A DNA stretch of 64,000 bases from G963676655 sp963678305. Its GTDB lineage: Bacteria; Verrucomicrobiota; Lentisphaeria; Victivallales; Victivallaceae. The position numbers and the translations under genes are program-made. Positions 1 to 7,546 of the stretch are shown piece by piece. Location: contig CAXXVV010000006.1 of assembly GCA_963678305.2 (NCBI GenBank), positions 310,001-374,000 on the forward strand, given 5' to 3'. Each line of letters begins with the position of its first letter. Position 1 is the first letter of the stretch. The notes under the pieces were generated by a model. The model ran no database searches, was not told the DNA's origin, and worked only from the letters and a program-made list of their open reading frames with translations.

Positions 1-35
1 CCTGCGACCAGGCCGGCTAGAAGAGTTTTTTGCAT
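1..35 (-). CDS. Start of an unidentified exported or membrane protein (partial)
   Basis: Only the first 11 codons lie in the window, reading leftwards off the edge. They encode MQKTLLAGLVA, which looks like the start of a signal peptide or membrane anchor. An AAAGGA ribosome binding site sits at a normal distance upstream on the minus strand (about 42-47). The gene family cannot be told from this fragment. Confidence 0.55.
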   Translation of the reverse strand, partial: MQKTLLAGLVA

Positions 36-211
36 TGATAATCCTTTACATAGATTGTTAAAAAACATTCTCTATAACGATTATATAATTTTTTGACAAT
101 AATTGCAATTTTGTTTGATAAACTATTTTTCAAAATTGTAATATTTGTACAGGGAAATCAATAAAACATTTCATCAAACAAATGCATCTTAATCAAGTAA
201 ACAGGATTGTC

Positions 212-237
212 CACAGTTAACAGTCTACAGTTAACAG
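212..237. repeat. Heptamer tandem repeat (CAGTTAA type)
   Basis: Three 7-bp units in phase: CAGTTAA (214-220), CAGTCTA (221-227), CAGTTAA (228-234), followed by CAG. It is one of several short-period degenerate repeats in the intergenic spaces of this window, each with a different unit. Confidence 0.6.
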
Positions 238-467
238 CGAATACAATATAACCTTTTCATCTATCGTTGGAGCCGGGCTTTTTAACCGGGGGGCATGCCC
301 CGGCTGACCGACGAATTAGCGCGATTGTGGAAGGTGAAAGTCCATCGAGTCACCCAGTTGCGCGGCATGTCAGCTCAACAGCGTTTCGCCCACCATAAGA
401 TTTTCGACTTGATAGTTCTGTTGTGAAAGTGCAAGAAAAATGTATATCACAGATGACCTGTGAATTA

Positions 468-651
468 GAGCTGTAAGCGCGGTATATAAAAATGGGAGCG
501 CGTGGCTCCAGCCGCGCAGAAAAGCGCATTTGAACTTGCCTCCAAAAATTAAGCGTTGTAAGCGCGTCATATATCCGGTGATTGAGCAACGCGAATGAAC
601 CCCAGGTATGGTTAGAAAAAATAAAAGCCCTGTAAGGGCGGCGTATAAAAA
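468..651. repeat. Cluster of three REP-like hairpin repeats
   Basis: Three related copies at about 468-492, 551-573 and 627-651. Each has a core like GCCCTGTAAGGGC followed by a G/C patch and TATA(T/A)AAA. The best copy (627-651) can form a GCCC/GGGC stem around a TGTAA loop; the others keep TGTAAGCGC. A fourth related copy is at 6131-6154. A further G+C-rich fold (GCGCGTGGCT with AGCCGCGC) lies between copies 1 and 2, near 498-517. The RAYT gene at 9852-10823 is the kind of enzyme known to spread such elements. Confidence 0.5.
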
Positions 652-707
652 GCGATAGAATAGCAACGCCTACAAAAGAATTAAGACCTGTCCCTGCATT
701 TTGGGGT

Positions 708-920
708 CTATAATCTTGATTTTGTTTGCGTGTTGCTTTGGTCACGAGTAGAATGGAGTATCATATAAGCCTTAGAAACTCGTTGGGTATTATTGGAAGA
801 AGCTGCATTTTCTTTAGCTTTACGTATAGCCTGTCTATGGATAATAAGAAAAAGATACAGAAGTATTATTGTAAAAATAAAGCATATACTAAATATTAAA
901 AACTTTTTAGTTTTTTTCAT
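708..920 (-). CDS. Possible small single-pass membrane protein
   Basis: This 70-residue frame has a Lys-rich start, one clear hydrophobic segment (about residues 7-27) and a polar Ser/Asn/Gln-rich tail. No good Shine-Dalgarno sequence precedes the ATG and no family is recognised. The orderly N-terminal anchor makes it plausible, but it lies beside repeat DNA and could be chance. Confidence 0.3.
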   Translation of the reverse strand: MKKTKKFLIFSICFIFTIILLYLFLIIHRQAIRKAKENAASSNNTQRVSKAYMILHSTRDQSNTQTKSRL

Positions 921-1074
921 ATAAAAACAATAAATAGAACAAACAGGAAAAGTTATTAGTGCTATAAGAAATATTATATAAAGATTTTCTATATTAAAAA
1001 CACTTCCAATAGAGTTTCAATAGTGCCCATGTCATTAAACGAAACTTGCCGGATTTTTGAATAATTTCTCTGTT

Positions 1075-1728
1075 TTACTTTGTATACTTGACTATGTACT
1101 GGTCAAGTTTGTTGCCGCGATGGTCGATTGCGCCGGGGTAATTGGTCAGGATTTCTTGAAAGAGCTTTTTAGCTTCTTCTTTTTTGCCTTCTTTAAGGTC
1201 GCGCAATCCCAGATAGAAGCGGGCATAAGCACCGACTTGCACGCCGTTACCGTAAAAGCAGTCGCCGAACTGGTCCTTGGCCAGTTTCAAATAGTACAAC
1301 TGCTCATCGCCTTTGGACATTTGCCCGAGATAGAGGACCGCACAACCGGTGCGATTAGCTTTTTTGTATTTTGAAATCAGCGTTTCCAGACTTTTCCTGG
1401 CTTCCGGGGTTCTAAAATTCCGGTTCGCTACCTGGTAAAGTTTTTCTATTTCCGTCAACTGCTCTTTTGAATATGTTTTCAAATCCTGTTTGAATCGGGA
1501 CCGCGCTTCGAGGATTTTTTGATTTTTGTTCGCGATAAGCGCCTTTTTCTTCTTTCCGGCCTCAAGTAATTTTTGATTGAAAGCGGATAGCTTTTTTACC
1601 TGGGCGTCAAGGATCTTTACGGTTGTTTCCAATTCATTGACCCGTTTTTCGAGCTCTTCAACTTTGGAATCACCGTAAACGGTAACGAACATAAAAATGG
1701 CAAAAAATGCCGCAAGCAGCTTTTTCAT
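1075..1728 (-). CDS. Periplasmic coiled-coil/TPR-like protein (YbgF/CpoB-like layout)
   Basis: A 217-residue exported protein. Residues 1-19 form a signal peptide (MKKLLAAFFAIFMFVTVYG). Residues 21-60 are a heptad-patterned coiled coil (VEELEKRVNELETTVKIL). The C-terminal half is helical and tetratricopeptide-like, with alanine/leucine pairs and a segment LYYLKLAKDQFGD and later EAKKLFQEILTNYPGA, the typical end of a TPR unit. This coiled-coil-then-TPR order resembles the Tol-Pal accessory protein CpoB/YbgF, but no sequence match is claimed. The AGGGGAG ribosome binding site is good. It lies 31 bases downstream of the receiver-domain gene and is probably co-transcribed with it. Confidence 0.75.
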   Translation of the reverse strand: MKKLLAAFFAIFMFVTVYGDSKVEELEKRVNELETTVKILDAQVKKLSAFNQKLLEAGKKKKALIANKNQKILEARSRFKQDLKTYSKEQLTEIEKLYQVANRNFRTPEARKSLETLISKYKKANRTGCAVLYLGQMSKGDEQLYYLKLAKDQFGDCFYGNGVQVGAYARFYLGLRDLKEGKKEEAKKLFQEILTNYPGAIDHRGNKLDQYIVKYTK

Positions 1729-1759
1729 AATGCTCCCCTGAAATATCTGTTAACTGATT

Positions 1760-2374
1760 TTATACGAACAGGTCGATGACCTTTTTTAATTGATTTAGAA
1801 CTACCGGCTTTGTCAGATATTCGTTCATGCCGGAATTAAGGCAGCGCTCTCTGGTTCCCTGCATGGCGTCGGCGGTTAACGCGATAATCGGCAGGTTGGC
1901 CGCCGCGTTGTCTAGTTTACGGATTGCCTGGGTGGTTTCATAACCATCCATACCCGGCATTTGGCAGTCCATAATGATCAGATTGAATTTCTCTGGTTCA
2001 TTCTTCAATATCTCCAACCCCTCTTCTCCTGAATCCACCACATAGGGCTCACAGTAGATTTTCTTGAGGATTTCGGAAACGACGAGCTGATTGGCAAAGT
2101 TATCTTCAACCACCAGAACCTGACGGGTAGCGGTTTTACTGGCTTCCTCCTCTTTCTGTCCCGGCGCAGCCGGGGTAGTCACAGGGGCAGGGGGACTTGC
2201 GACAGACCGGCCTGACGACATGTTTTTCAGTCCCCGGTCGCTGCATTCAACGATCAGTTCAACATAAGCAGCAAGCTTAGGATCAAGGCCGGAGGCCAAA
2301 AGCCGAGTTGCTTTCTCTCTGATACATGCCAGCTCGTAGGGTACCATCAAGGGGCCGTTATTATCATCCGCCAT
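1760..2374 (-). CDS. Stand-alone response-regulator receiver protein with N-terminal extension
   Basis: 204 residues. Residues 85-204 form a CheY-like receiver domain: acidic pair E90/D91, phospho-acceptor D136 in IIMDCQMPGMDG, T167 and K189 in the TKP motif, all in place. Residues 1-50 are a helical unknown segment, and 55-80 a Pro/Ala-rich linker. There is no DNA-binding or enzymatic output domain, so it should act by protein contact. No histidine kinase lies nearby. A GAAGGAG ribosome binding site supports this start. It is the first gene of a short minus-strand unit with the coiled-coil protein at 1075-1728. Confidence 0.85.
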   Translation of the reverse strand: MADDNNGPLMVPYELACIREKATRLLASGLDPKLAAYVELIVECSDRGLKNMSSGRSVASPPAPVTTPAAPGQKEEEASKTATRQVLVVEDNFANQLVVSEILKKIYCEPYVVDSGEEGLEILKNEPEKFNLIIMDCQMPGMDGYETTQAIRKLDNAAANLPIIALTADAMQGTRERCLNSGMNEYLTKPVVLNQLKKVIDLFV

Positions 2375-2873
2375 ACCGGAACTTCTCCTTCAATAAAAGA
2401 CTTAACAAAGCTTGATTAACAAGTAATAAACAAGCTCAATAATAAAGTTTTCAAAACTAATATACATCTTAATAAATGGTTTGCAAATTCAAAAAAACAG
2501 GTTTTTTTGAAAAGTCCTGCAAGGAATGAGGTTGATAAAAATCAAAAAAAGCCACGAATCTCACGAAATTCACTGATTCTTATCACGCTTTGCGTAAAAA
2601 TATGTTTGGCTGTTCTTCTTTATGATGTTTGTTTACAGTATCTTGTGTATAATCATTGTGTTGATTTGAATGTTGTGTTTTTTATTTGATTATTCGTGCT
2701 ATTCGTGAAATCAGTGGCTGTACAAGACTTTGTGCGGCCCTGACGCGCAATTCAGCCGGGACATTTATGCTTTTACATAGCTTGCAATAATTGAAATTTC
2801 CCTAAACGATGGTATATTTGTCATTTAAATTTTGATTATATGCAGACATTATATAAAGCAGGAGAAAGCGAAT
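2375..2873. other. Divergent intergenic region with inverted CACGAA-type repeats
   Basis: About 500 bases between the receiver gene (minus) and glyQS (plus). It holds two arms of a degenerate repeat in opposite orientation: 2551-2580 (GCCACGAATCTCACGAAATT..) and 2691-2718, whose reverse complement begins GCCACTGATTTCACGAATAG. The 110 bases between are A/T rich. A 60-codon open frame at 2507-2689 begins inside the repeat and is not called. No promoter could be placed with confidence. Confidence 0.5.
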
Positions 2874-4193
2874 ATGTCAAAAGAACCGGTTCAAATGGAA
2901 CAAATAGTCTCCCTGTGCAAGCGGCGCGGCTTTATCTTTCAAAGTTCAGAGATTTACGGCGGCTACAACGGCTTCTGGGACTACGGCCCGTACGGAGTCA
3001 GAATGAAACGGGCGATCGAACAGCTCTGGTGGAACTATATGGTTGACACCAGAACTAACGTCGAAGGTCTTGATTCAACCGTGATCTGCCATCCCAAAGT
3101 CTGGAAGGCCTCCGGCCATATAGACCAGTTCAGCGATGAGATGACAGACTGCAAGGATTGCAAAAACCGTCACCGCGTCGACCAGATGGAAGACCCGACC
3201 ACTTGTCCGGCCTGCGGCTCGAAAAACCTTACCGAACCGCGTGAATTCAATCTGATGATGAAAACTTATGTCGGACCGATCTTTGACGAGGACCATGTTG
3301 CTTATTTGCGGGCTGAAACCTGCCAGCCGATCTTTGTTGATTTCCATCAGGTCCGGGTTGCTTCCCGCCAGAAACTGCCGTTCGGGATTGCCCAGATCGG
3401 TAAGGCTTTCCGTAACGAGATCACTCCGCGTAACTTCACTTTCCGTTCACGTGAGTTCAGTCAGATGGAAATGGAATTCTTCTGTGAAGACGAAAACGCT
3501 ATGGAATGGTATGAATACTGGCGCGACCAGCGTTTGAAATACTATAGTGAAGAATTGAAATTCACCGCAGATGATATCCGTACCCATGACCATGACAAGC
3601 TGGCTCATTACGCCAAAGCCGCGATGGACATCGAATTCAAGTTCCCGTTCGGCTGGGGCGAACTCGAAGGTATCCACCATCGCGGCACCTGGGATATGGA
3701 CCAGCATCAGGAGTTTTCCGGTCAGGACCTTCAGTATATGGACCACGACAACCAGCGCAAAGTCACTCCGACCGTGATCGAAACCAGCGTCGGCGTTGAC
3801 CGCACTTTCCTGGCTGTACTGTGCAAAGCCTATGATGAAGAGATGGTTGAACAGGATGGCAAAGAGGGCGAATCCCGACTCGTATTGCGTATACCGGCCA
3901 AAATCGCCCCGGTTCAGGCCGCGGTTCTGCCGCTTTCCAAGAAACTCAGTGAACCCGCTGAAAAACTCTTTGCCGATGTCGGTAAATATTTCCGTTCCGA
4001 GTTTGACGTAACCGGTTCGATTGGCAAACGTTATCGTCGCCAGGATGAAATCGGCACCCCGTTCTGTATAACTTATGACTTTGATTCAGCCGAGGATAAT
4101 GCAGTGACCGTCCGCAATCGCGATACGATGGAACAGGATCGCGTCAACGTTACAGAATTGCGCGCTTATCTCGACAAAAAAATTAACGGATAA
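2874..4193 (+). CDS. glyQS: Glycyl-tRNA synthetase, single-chain (alpha2) type
   Basis: Charges tRNA-Gly with glycine. The 439-residue product is the homodimeric class II form, not the alpha2-beta2 GlyQ/GlyS form. Visible parts: N-terminal catalytic start with GFIFQSSEIYGG and FWDYGPYG (residues 19-41), a zinc ribbon with C93, C96, C111 and C114, class II motif 2 around 172-203 (GKAFRNEITPRN, FRSREFSQMEMEFF), motif 3 (ETSVGVDRTFLAVL) and an anticodon-binding C-terminus. The ATG at 2874 is chosen over the upstream TTG at 2832 because AGGAGA at 2860-2865 is correctly spaced and MSKEPV aligns with the family start. Followed by ybaB and recR on the same strand. Confidence 0.95.
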   Translation: MSKEPVQMEQIVSLCKRRGFIFQSSEIYGGYNGFWDYGPYGVRMKRAIEQLWWNYMVDTRTNVEGLDSTVICHPKVWKASGHIDQFSDEMTDCKDCKNRHRVDQMEDPTTCPACGSKNLTEPREFNLMMKTYVGPIFDEDHVAYLRAETCQPIFVDFHQVRVASRQKLPFGIAQIGKAFRNEITPRNFTFRSREFSQMEMEFFCEDENAMEWYEYWRDQRLKYYSEELKFTADDIRTHDHDKLAHYAKAAMDIEFKFPFGWGELEGIHHRGTWDMDQHQEFSGQDLQYMDHDNQRKVTPTVIETSVGVDRTFLAVLCKAYDEEMVEQDGKEGESRLVLRIPAKIAPVQAAVLPLSKKLSEPAEKLFADVGKYFRSEFDVTGSIGKRYRRQDEIGTPFCITYDFDSAEDNAVTVRNRDTMEQDRVNVTELRAYLDKKING

Positions 4194-4231
4194 TAATATT
4201 GGTTGGATTGACGGTTGAGAGTTTTATAGCG

Positions 4232-4261
4232 CTTTCAACTTTCAACTTTCAACTTTCAACT
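4232..4261. repeat. Perfect heptamer tandem repeat (CTTTCAA)4
   Basis: Four full copies plus two bases of CTTTCAA without a mismatch, ending just before the CGGAG ribosome binding site of ybaB. The same unit recurs in degenerate form at 7514-7546. The array lies between glyQS and ybaB, so it would be in the transcript if these genes form an operon. Confidence 0.85.
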
Positions 4262-4277
4262 AAAATCGGAGATTTAT

Positions 4278-4613
4278 ATGTTTGGAAACCTCGGACAACT
4301 GGCCGGCTTGATGAAGAAAGCCGGTCAATTTCAAAAGGACATGCAGCAGGTCAAAGAGGACCTCGCGACCAAAGAGTATACCAGTTCTGTTGCCGGCGGC
4401 AAGGTTGAAGTAACTATCGGCGGCGATTTCACCGTTCGTAAATTGACTATCAGCCCGGATTGCCTCGATGACAATGAACTGCTTGAGGATATGGTCACTG
4501 CAGCGATGAACGAAGCGGTGAACAAGGCCCGTCAGGAAGCCGCTGAAAAAATGGCTGCCCTTACAGAAGGCCTCAATGTGCCCGGCATGCCTGATTTGTC
4601 CAAGATGTTTTAA
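4278..4613 (+). CDS. ybaB: YbaB/EbfC family nucleoid-associated protein
   Basis: A 111-residue DNA-binding protein of the YbaB/EbfC family, which forms dimers and bends or coats DNA. The typical parts are present: N-terminal helix with MKKAGQFQKDMQQVKEDL, central beta strands (VEVTIGGDFTVRKLTISP), a D/E-rich turn, then a long helix (AAMNEAVNKARQEAAEKM) and the GLNVPGMPDL tail. Its position directly upstream of recR is the classic bacterial ybaB-recR pair. Confidence 0.95.
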   Translation: MFGNLGQLAGLMKKAGQFQKDMQQVKEDLATKEYTSSVAGGKVEVTIGGDFTVRKLTISPDCLDDNELLEDMVTAAMNEAVNKARQEAAEKMAALTEGLNVPGMPDLSKMF

Positions 4614-4650
4614 CACCCGTCCGGTATCTTCACTCTGGAAAGGTTAAAAA

Positions 4651-5262
4651 ATGTCCGGAAAATATCCTGAATCGGTGGAACAGCTCATAAGTCTGCTGAA
4701 AAGCCTGCCCGGAGTAGGCAAACGCAGCGCTGAACGTATGGCTTTGTCCATGATCAAATGGGATACGGAAAAACTCGAACATCTGGCCGCGGCGGTATCG
4801 GCCGCCGCTGAACGCATCAGCTTCTGTCCCCAATGCGGCAACCTTTCCGAGGATGATGCTTTATGTGGCATCTGCGCCAATCCTGTGCGGGACGAATCGA
4901 CGATTTGTGTGGTTGAAGATTTCTCTCAGATATTCAGTATCGAGGAAAGCGCATTTTATAAAGGGCTCTACCATGTCCTTGGCGGCAAACTTTCACCGCT
5001 CAGCGGGGTAGGGCCGGATAAATTGAATATTGCCGCATTGCTCAAACGTGTCAATAGCGGTGATGTAAAAGAAGTCATTCTGGCGCTTAGCCCCGATGTC
5101 GAAGGACAGGCCACCGCTGTTTATTTGAGCGGACAATTTTCCGGAAAATCAATCAAAGTCACTCGTTTGGCTCAAGGCCTCCCTGCCGGGTCGGACATCT
5201 CGTACGCCGACGCCGCCACCATCGGCGCCGCGCTCACCGGCCGCACCTCCATGAATGATTAA
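4651..5262 (+). CDS. recR: Recombination mediator protein RecR
   Basis: 203 residues, normal for RecR, which with RecO/RecF loads RecA onto gapped DNA. In order: helix-hairpin-helix LPGVGKRSAERMA (19-31), four-cysteine zinc finger C59, C62, C72, C75, Toprim domain starting with CVVED (86-90) and ending near the segment VKEVILALSPDVEGQAT, and the C-terminal RLAQGLPAGSDISYAD signature. Starts 37 bases after ybaB with GGAAAGG upstream. Confidence 0.96.
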   Translation: MSGKYPESVEQLISLLKSLPGVGKRSAERMALSMIKWDTEKLEHLAAAVSAAAERISFCPQCGNLSEDDALCGICANPVRDESTICVVEDFSQIFSIEESAFYKGLYHVLGGKLSPLSGVGPDKLNIAALLKRVNSGDVKEVILALSPDVEGQATAVYLSGQFSGKSIKVTRLAQGLPAGSDISYADAATIGAALTGRTSMND

Positions 5263-5552
5263 GTAGAACCACGAAAACCACGAACAATTAAATGCGCCTA
5301 AGCATTGTACTGAGTAATGACCGGAAAAAACTTCGGGAGACAAGTGAAAACGCATTGCATTGTTACCTGTCGAGTTTGTTTAAAAAAAATTTGATCCAAG
5401 CTTAGAACTGCAAATGCGTGTTCATACAAAAGCTCAAGAAGATTGCTAGGTGACTGACCGGAAAATTGATCAAAGTAGTTTAACTTATCATAGCCCTTCC
5501 GCTCCGCTCTGCCAAATTCTATGCCGCTCTGTAATTTAGTTAATGATTAAAA
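5263..5552. other. Intergenic region after recR
   Basis: A short repeat of the CCACGAA type (ACCACGAAAACCACGAAC, 5268-5285) follows the recR stop codon and recalls the repeat arms at 2551-2718. Nothing else was identified: no gene, and no clear terminator hairpin with a T-run. Confidence 0.45.
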
Positions 5553-5807
5553 TTACTTGCCGTCGCGGTATAATTTGGCAACGCACTGTCCGCAGGTTGC
5601 TTTTCCTGCATTTTCTAGTTCCAAAGCTTTTTCTCTTGCTTGTTTTTTGTCATTCACTATTGTGAAATATTGGTCTTTTTTTTGATTAACATCATGATTG
5701 TTGCATAGAGGGGTTTTCGCAATTATCAGTAGTTCGCTTTCATAGATATGAATGTTTTTTGCATTTGTTGCTATTGTGTCTTCCGGTTTAATAAAAACAT
5801 ATTTCAT
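5553..5807 (-). CDS. Small hypothetical protein with C-terminal CxxC
   Basis: 84 residues, preceded by a strong AAGGAGC ribosome binding site, so very likely expressed. No signal peptide. The N-terminal part is beta-rich (MKYVFIKPED, IYESELLIIAK). A single Cys lies in PLCNNHD near residue 35, and the C-terminus has a charged helix (KKQAREKALELENAGKA) followed by CGQC. The cysteines could bind a metal or form a disulfide. No family recognised; flanked on both sides by gene-poor DNA. Confidence 0.65.
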   Translation of the reverse strand: MKYVFIKPEDTIATNAKNIHIYESELLIIAKTPLCNNHDVNQKKDQYFTIVNDKKQAREKALELENAGKATCGQCVAKLYRDGK

Positions 5808-6299
5808 TTTAAGCTCCTTGTTGTGATGTTATGTTAATTATATTGTGTGTTTTATTAAATGTCAAATAATAAAAGGTATAATTATTCATTTTTTTATCGT
5901 CTAATTAAATATATGCTAAGTTTGTATGCTGTTTAAATATAACCTTCATAAAATTCAGTGGCAATTATTTGTTTTTTTTATGTACTGATCTTGTGCAAGG
6001 ATATTTTTTATGCAAGGAACTTAATCTGCTCTGTGTATGGATGTTTGGAGTAGGGGGCGCCAACTGTTAATACATGGTCAGACAGCGCGAAGCGATTGCC
6101 CCCCGGGATAAATGCCTTCGCCCGTGATAAGCCCTGAAGGGGCGACATATAAAACCGTTACTTATGCCGGATTTTATTTAATTTCCCGGAGTATTGAGCT
6201 CAAGTCATCTTCATTGTTGTTTTCTTTTATTACTGCTGGATAGGATGACCAGCCCACTGTGCCGAAAAACAGCGATCAATGTGCAGGCTGTTTGACTCG
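5808..6299. other. Intergenic region with a REP-like copy
   Basis: About 490 bases, A/T rich up to 6040, with a more G+C-rich patch at 6045-6165 that contains the REP-like hairpin at 6131-6154. No gene with a ribosome binding site was found. Confidence 0.45.
6131..6154. repeat. REP-like hairpin repeat, fourth copy
   Basis: GCCCTGAAGGGGC followed by GACATATAAAA matches the best copy at 627-651 (GCCCTGTAAGGGC, GGCGTATAAAAA) in both stem and 3' flank. Stem GCCC/GGGC, five-base loop. Confidence 0.5.
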
Positions 6300-6839
6300 T
6301 TACGGCCAGATTACCTCCTGATTTTTCTCGGGTATTTTCCACTTTTGTTTTTTGATCTGAGCCTGAAAATCTTTTTCTGATATTCTTTTTATTCCGTCTC
6401 CAATCTCTTGAGATGGTTTACCCTTTAATCCTTTTAGCAAAATCACCCATCTCTTATTCTCAAATGCCACCGGTTCGGAGACAATAATTGTATTTGGAGG
6501 GTATTCCTGCTTAAAGTCTATTGCTTCATCAAATAAGAATGGTTCATAAAGTTTTTTATTATCCAAACTGAACTTCCGGTATTGCAGCCAGTTTATGTCT
6601 TCGGAGCTGTGCTGCTTTTTGTATAAATCATCTAAATTATCTGGGAATTTACGATTGTTATTGATGAAGGATAAAATACTTACACGTATTTTTGTAAGCT
6701 GGATTCTGGTAAGAGCAGAGTGAATCTGTAAGGCTCTACTCCTATGTTCAACGTAAGTAAAAATTCCCAAAACCAATAAAAGCGCAAAAACAAATATTAT
6801 AGCTATGGTTAAAAATTTTTTAATCTGACTTTTTTGCAT
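6300..6839 (-). CDS. Membrane-anchored protein, possibly pseudopilin-like
   Basis: 179 residues with one N-terminal transmembrane helix (about residues 9-30). A helical stretch follows (ALTRIQLTKIRVSILSFINNNRKFPDNLDDL) that resembles the region after the anchor in type II secretion pseudopilins, where small residues define pilus packing. The prepilin cleavage motif FTLIE is absent, so this is a resemblance in layout only. The rest is a polar, extracytoplasmic domain. AAGG precedes the ATG by about ten bases. It starts 22 bases after the end of yigZ on the same strand. Confidence 0.55.
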   Translation of the reverse strand: MQKSQIKKFLTIAIIFVFALLLVLGIFTYVEHRSRALQIHSALTRIQLTKIRVSILSFINNNRKFPDNLDDLYKKQHSSEDINWLQYRKFSLDNKKLYEPFLFDEAIDFKQEYPPNTIIVSEPVAFENKRWVILLKGLKGKPSQEIGDGIKRISEKDFQAQIKKQKWKIPEKNQEVIWP

Positions 6840-6861
6840 ATATAACCTTGTATATTGGATG

Positions 6862-7470
6862 TTATTTAATGCAGGCTTGTCCGTTAGTTATATCCTGGAG
6901 TTTTTGGGTGAAATCTTCTTTCAGGCGCAACGGCATTTCAATTATGAACGTTGGACCTTGTGAACCATAGTCAGGATTCGGAACCGGTAATCCGAATTCC
7001 TCAAAAAGACGTCGTATCGGCGGTTCGGCGGCGAATGACACCTGAAACTCGACTATAGTCATTTCTTCTTTTTCTTCAAGGACGGCGTTATCCAGTGCCA
7101 GACGCACAGTTCCGGAATAGGCGCGAACCAGTCCGCCGGTGCCGAGTTTCGTCCCGCCCCAGTAACGAACGACGATTGCCGCGATATCCCCGACTCCGGC
7201 ATATTTAAGAGCATCCAGCATCGGACGACCGGCGGTCCCGTGGGGTTCGTTGTCGTCGCTCATGCCCATCAACCCGGATCCGGCCGGGTCACCGACAATG
7301 AACGCCCAACAGTGATGGACCGCGTCCGGATGCGCCTGACGCTGTTCTTCCAGGTAAATCATCGCATCTTCACGGCTTTCGATTCGATACAGATATGCGA
7401 TAAACCGGCTTTTTTTGATTTCCTGCTCGGCGGTGGTATCTGATTTTAGAATAAGGTAGGATGAACTCAT
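6862..7470 (-). CDS. yigZ: YigZ/IMPACT family protein (UPF0029)
   Basis: 202 residues, the usual length. The N-terminal IMPACT domain carries KKSRFIAY, HHCWAF, the glycine-rich SDDNEPHGTAGRPML and VVRYWGGTKLGTGGLVRAY signatures; the C-terminal part is the ferredoxin-like UPF0029 domain. In other bacteria the family is linked to translation or nucleotide-binding roles, but its reaction is not established. No clear ribosome binding site precedes the ATG. Confidence 0.9.
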   Translation of the reverse strand: MSSSYLILKSDTTAEQEIKKSRFIAYLYRIESREDAMIYLEEQRQAHPDAVHHCWAFIVGDPAGSGLMGMSDDNEPHGTAGRPMLDALKYAGVGDIAAIVVRYWGGTKLGTGGLVRAYSGTVRLALDNAVLEEKEEMTIVEFQVSFAAEPPIRRLFEEFGLPVPNPDYGSQGPTFIIEMPLRLKEDFTQKLQDITNGQACIK

Positions 7471-7513
7471 AGCACGGATACGAACGAATAAGAATAAATA
7501 TTCACAGAAGTAT

Positions 7514-7546
7514 AACTTTCAACTTTCAACTTACATCTTTCAACTT
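7514..7546. repeat. Degenerate CTTTCAA heptamer repeat
   Basis: Three CTTTCAA units (two adjacent, one offset by TTACAT) fill the gap between the ubiB-like stop codon and yigZ. Same unit as the perfect array at 4232-4261. Confidence 0.6.

Larger units (their letters stand above)
36..707. other. Gene-poor, repeat-rich intergenic region
   Basis: No convincing gene. The first part (60-200) is very A+T rich. A 7-bp repeat lies at 212-237. A G+C-rich fold follows at 271-305: AGCCGGG at 271-277 can pair with CCCGGCT at 299-305, and the perfect palindrome GGGGCATGCCCC is at 290-301. REP-like hairpins lie at 468-651. The minus-strand open frames across 350-745 have no ribosome binding site and follow the repeats, so they are not called as genes. 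Confidence 0.5.

Noticed and set aside
300..380. Sequence like GGTGAAAGTCC, which recalls the leader of some group II introns
   Set aside because: No reverse transcriptase, no domain V/VI hairpin and no further intron features nearby.
350..745. Two overlapping minus-strand open frames (131 and 98 codons)
   Set aside because: No ribosome binding site, odd composition, and they run through the REP-like hairpins; the frames follow the repeats.
2507..2689. 60-codon plus-strand frame
   Set aside because: It starts inside the CACGAA repeat region, has no Shine-Dalgarno sequence and shows no family features.
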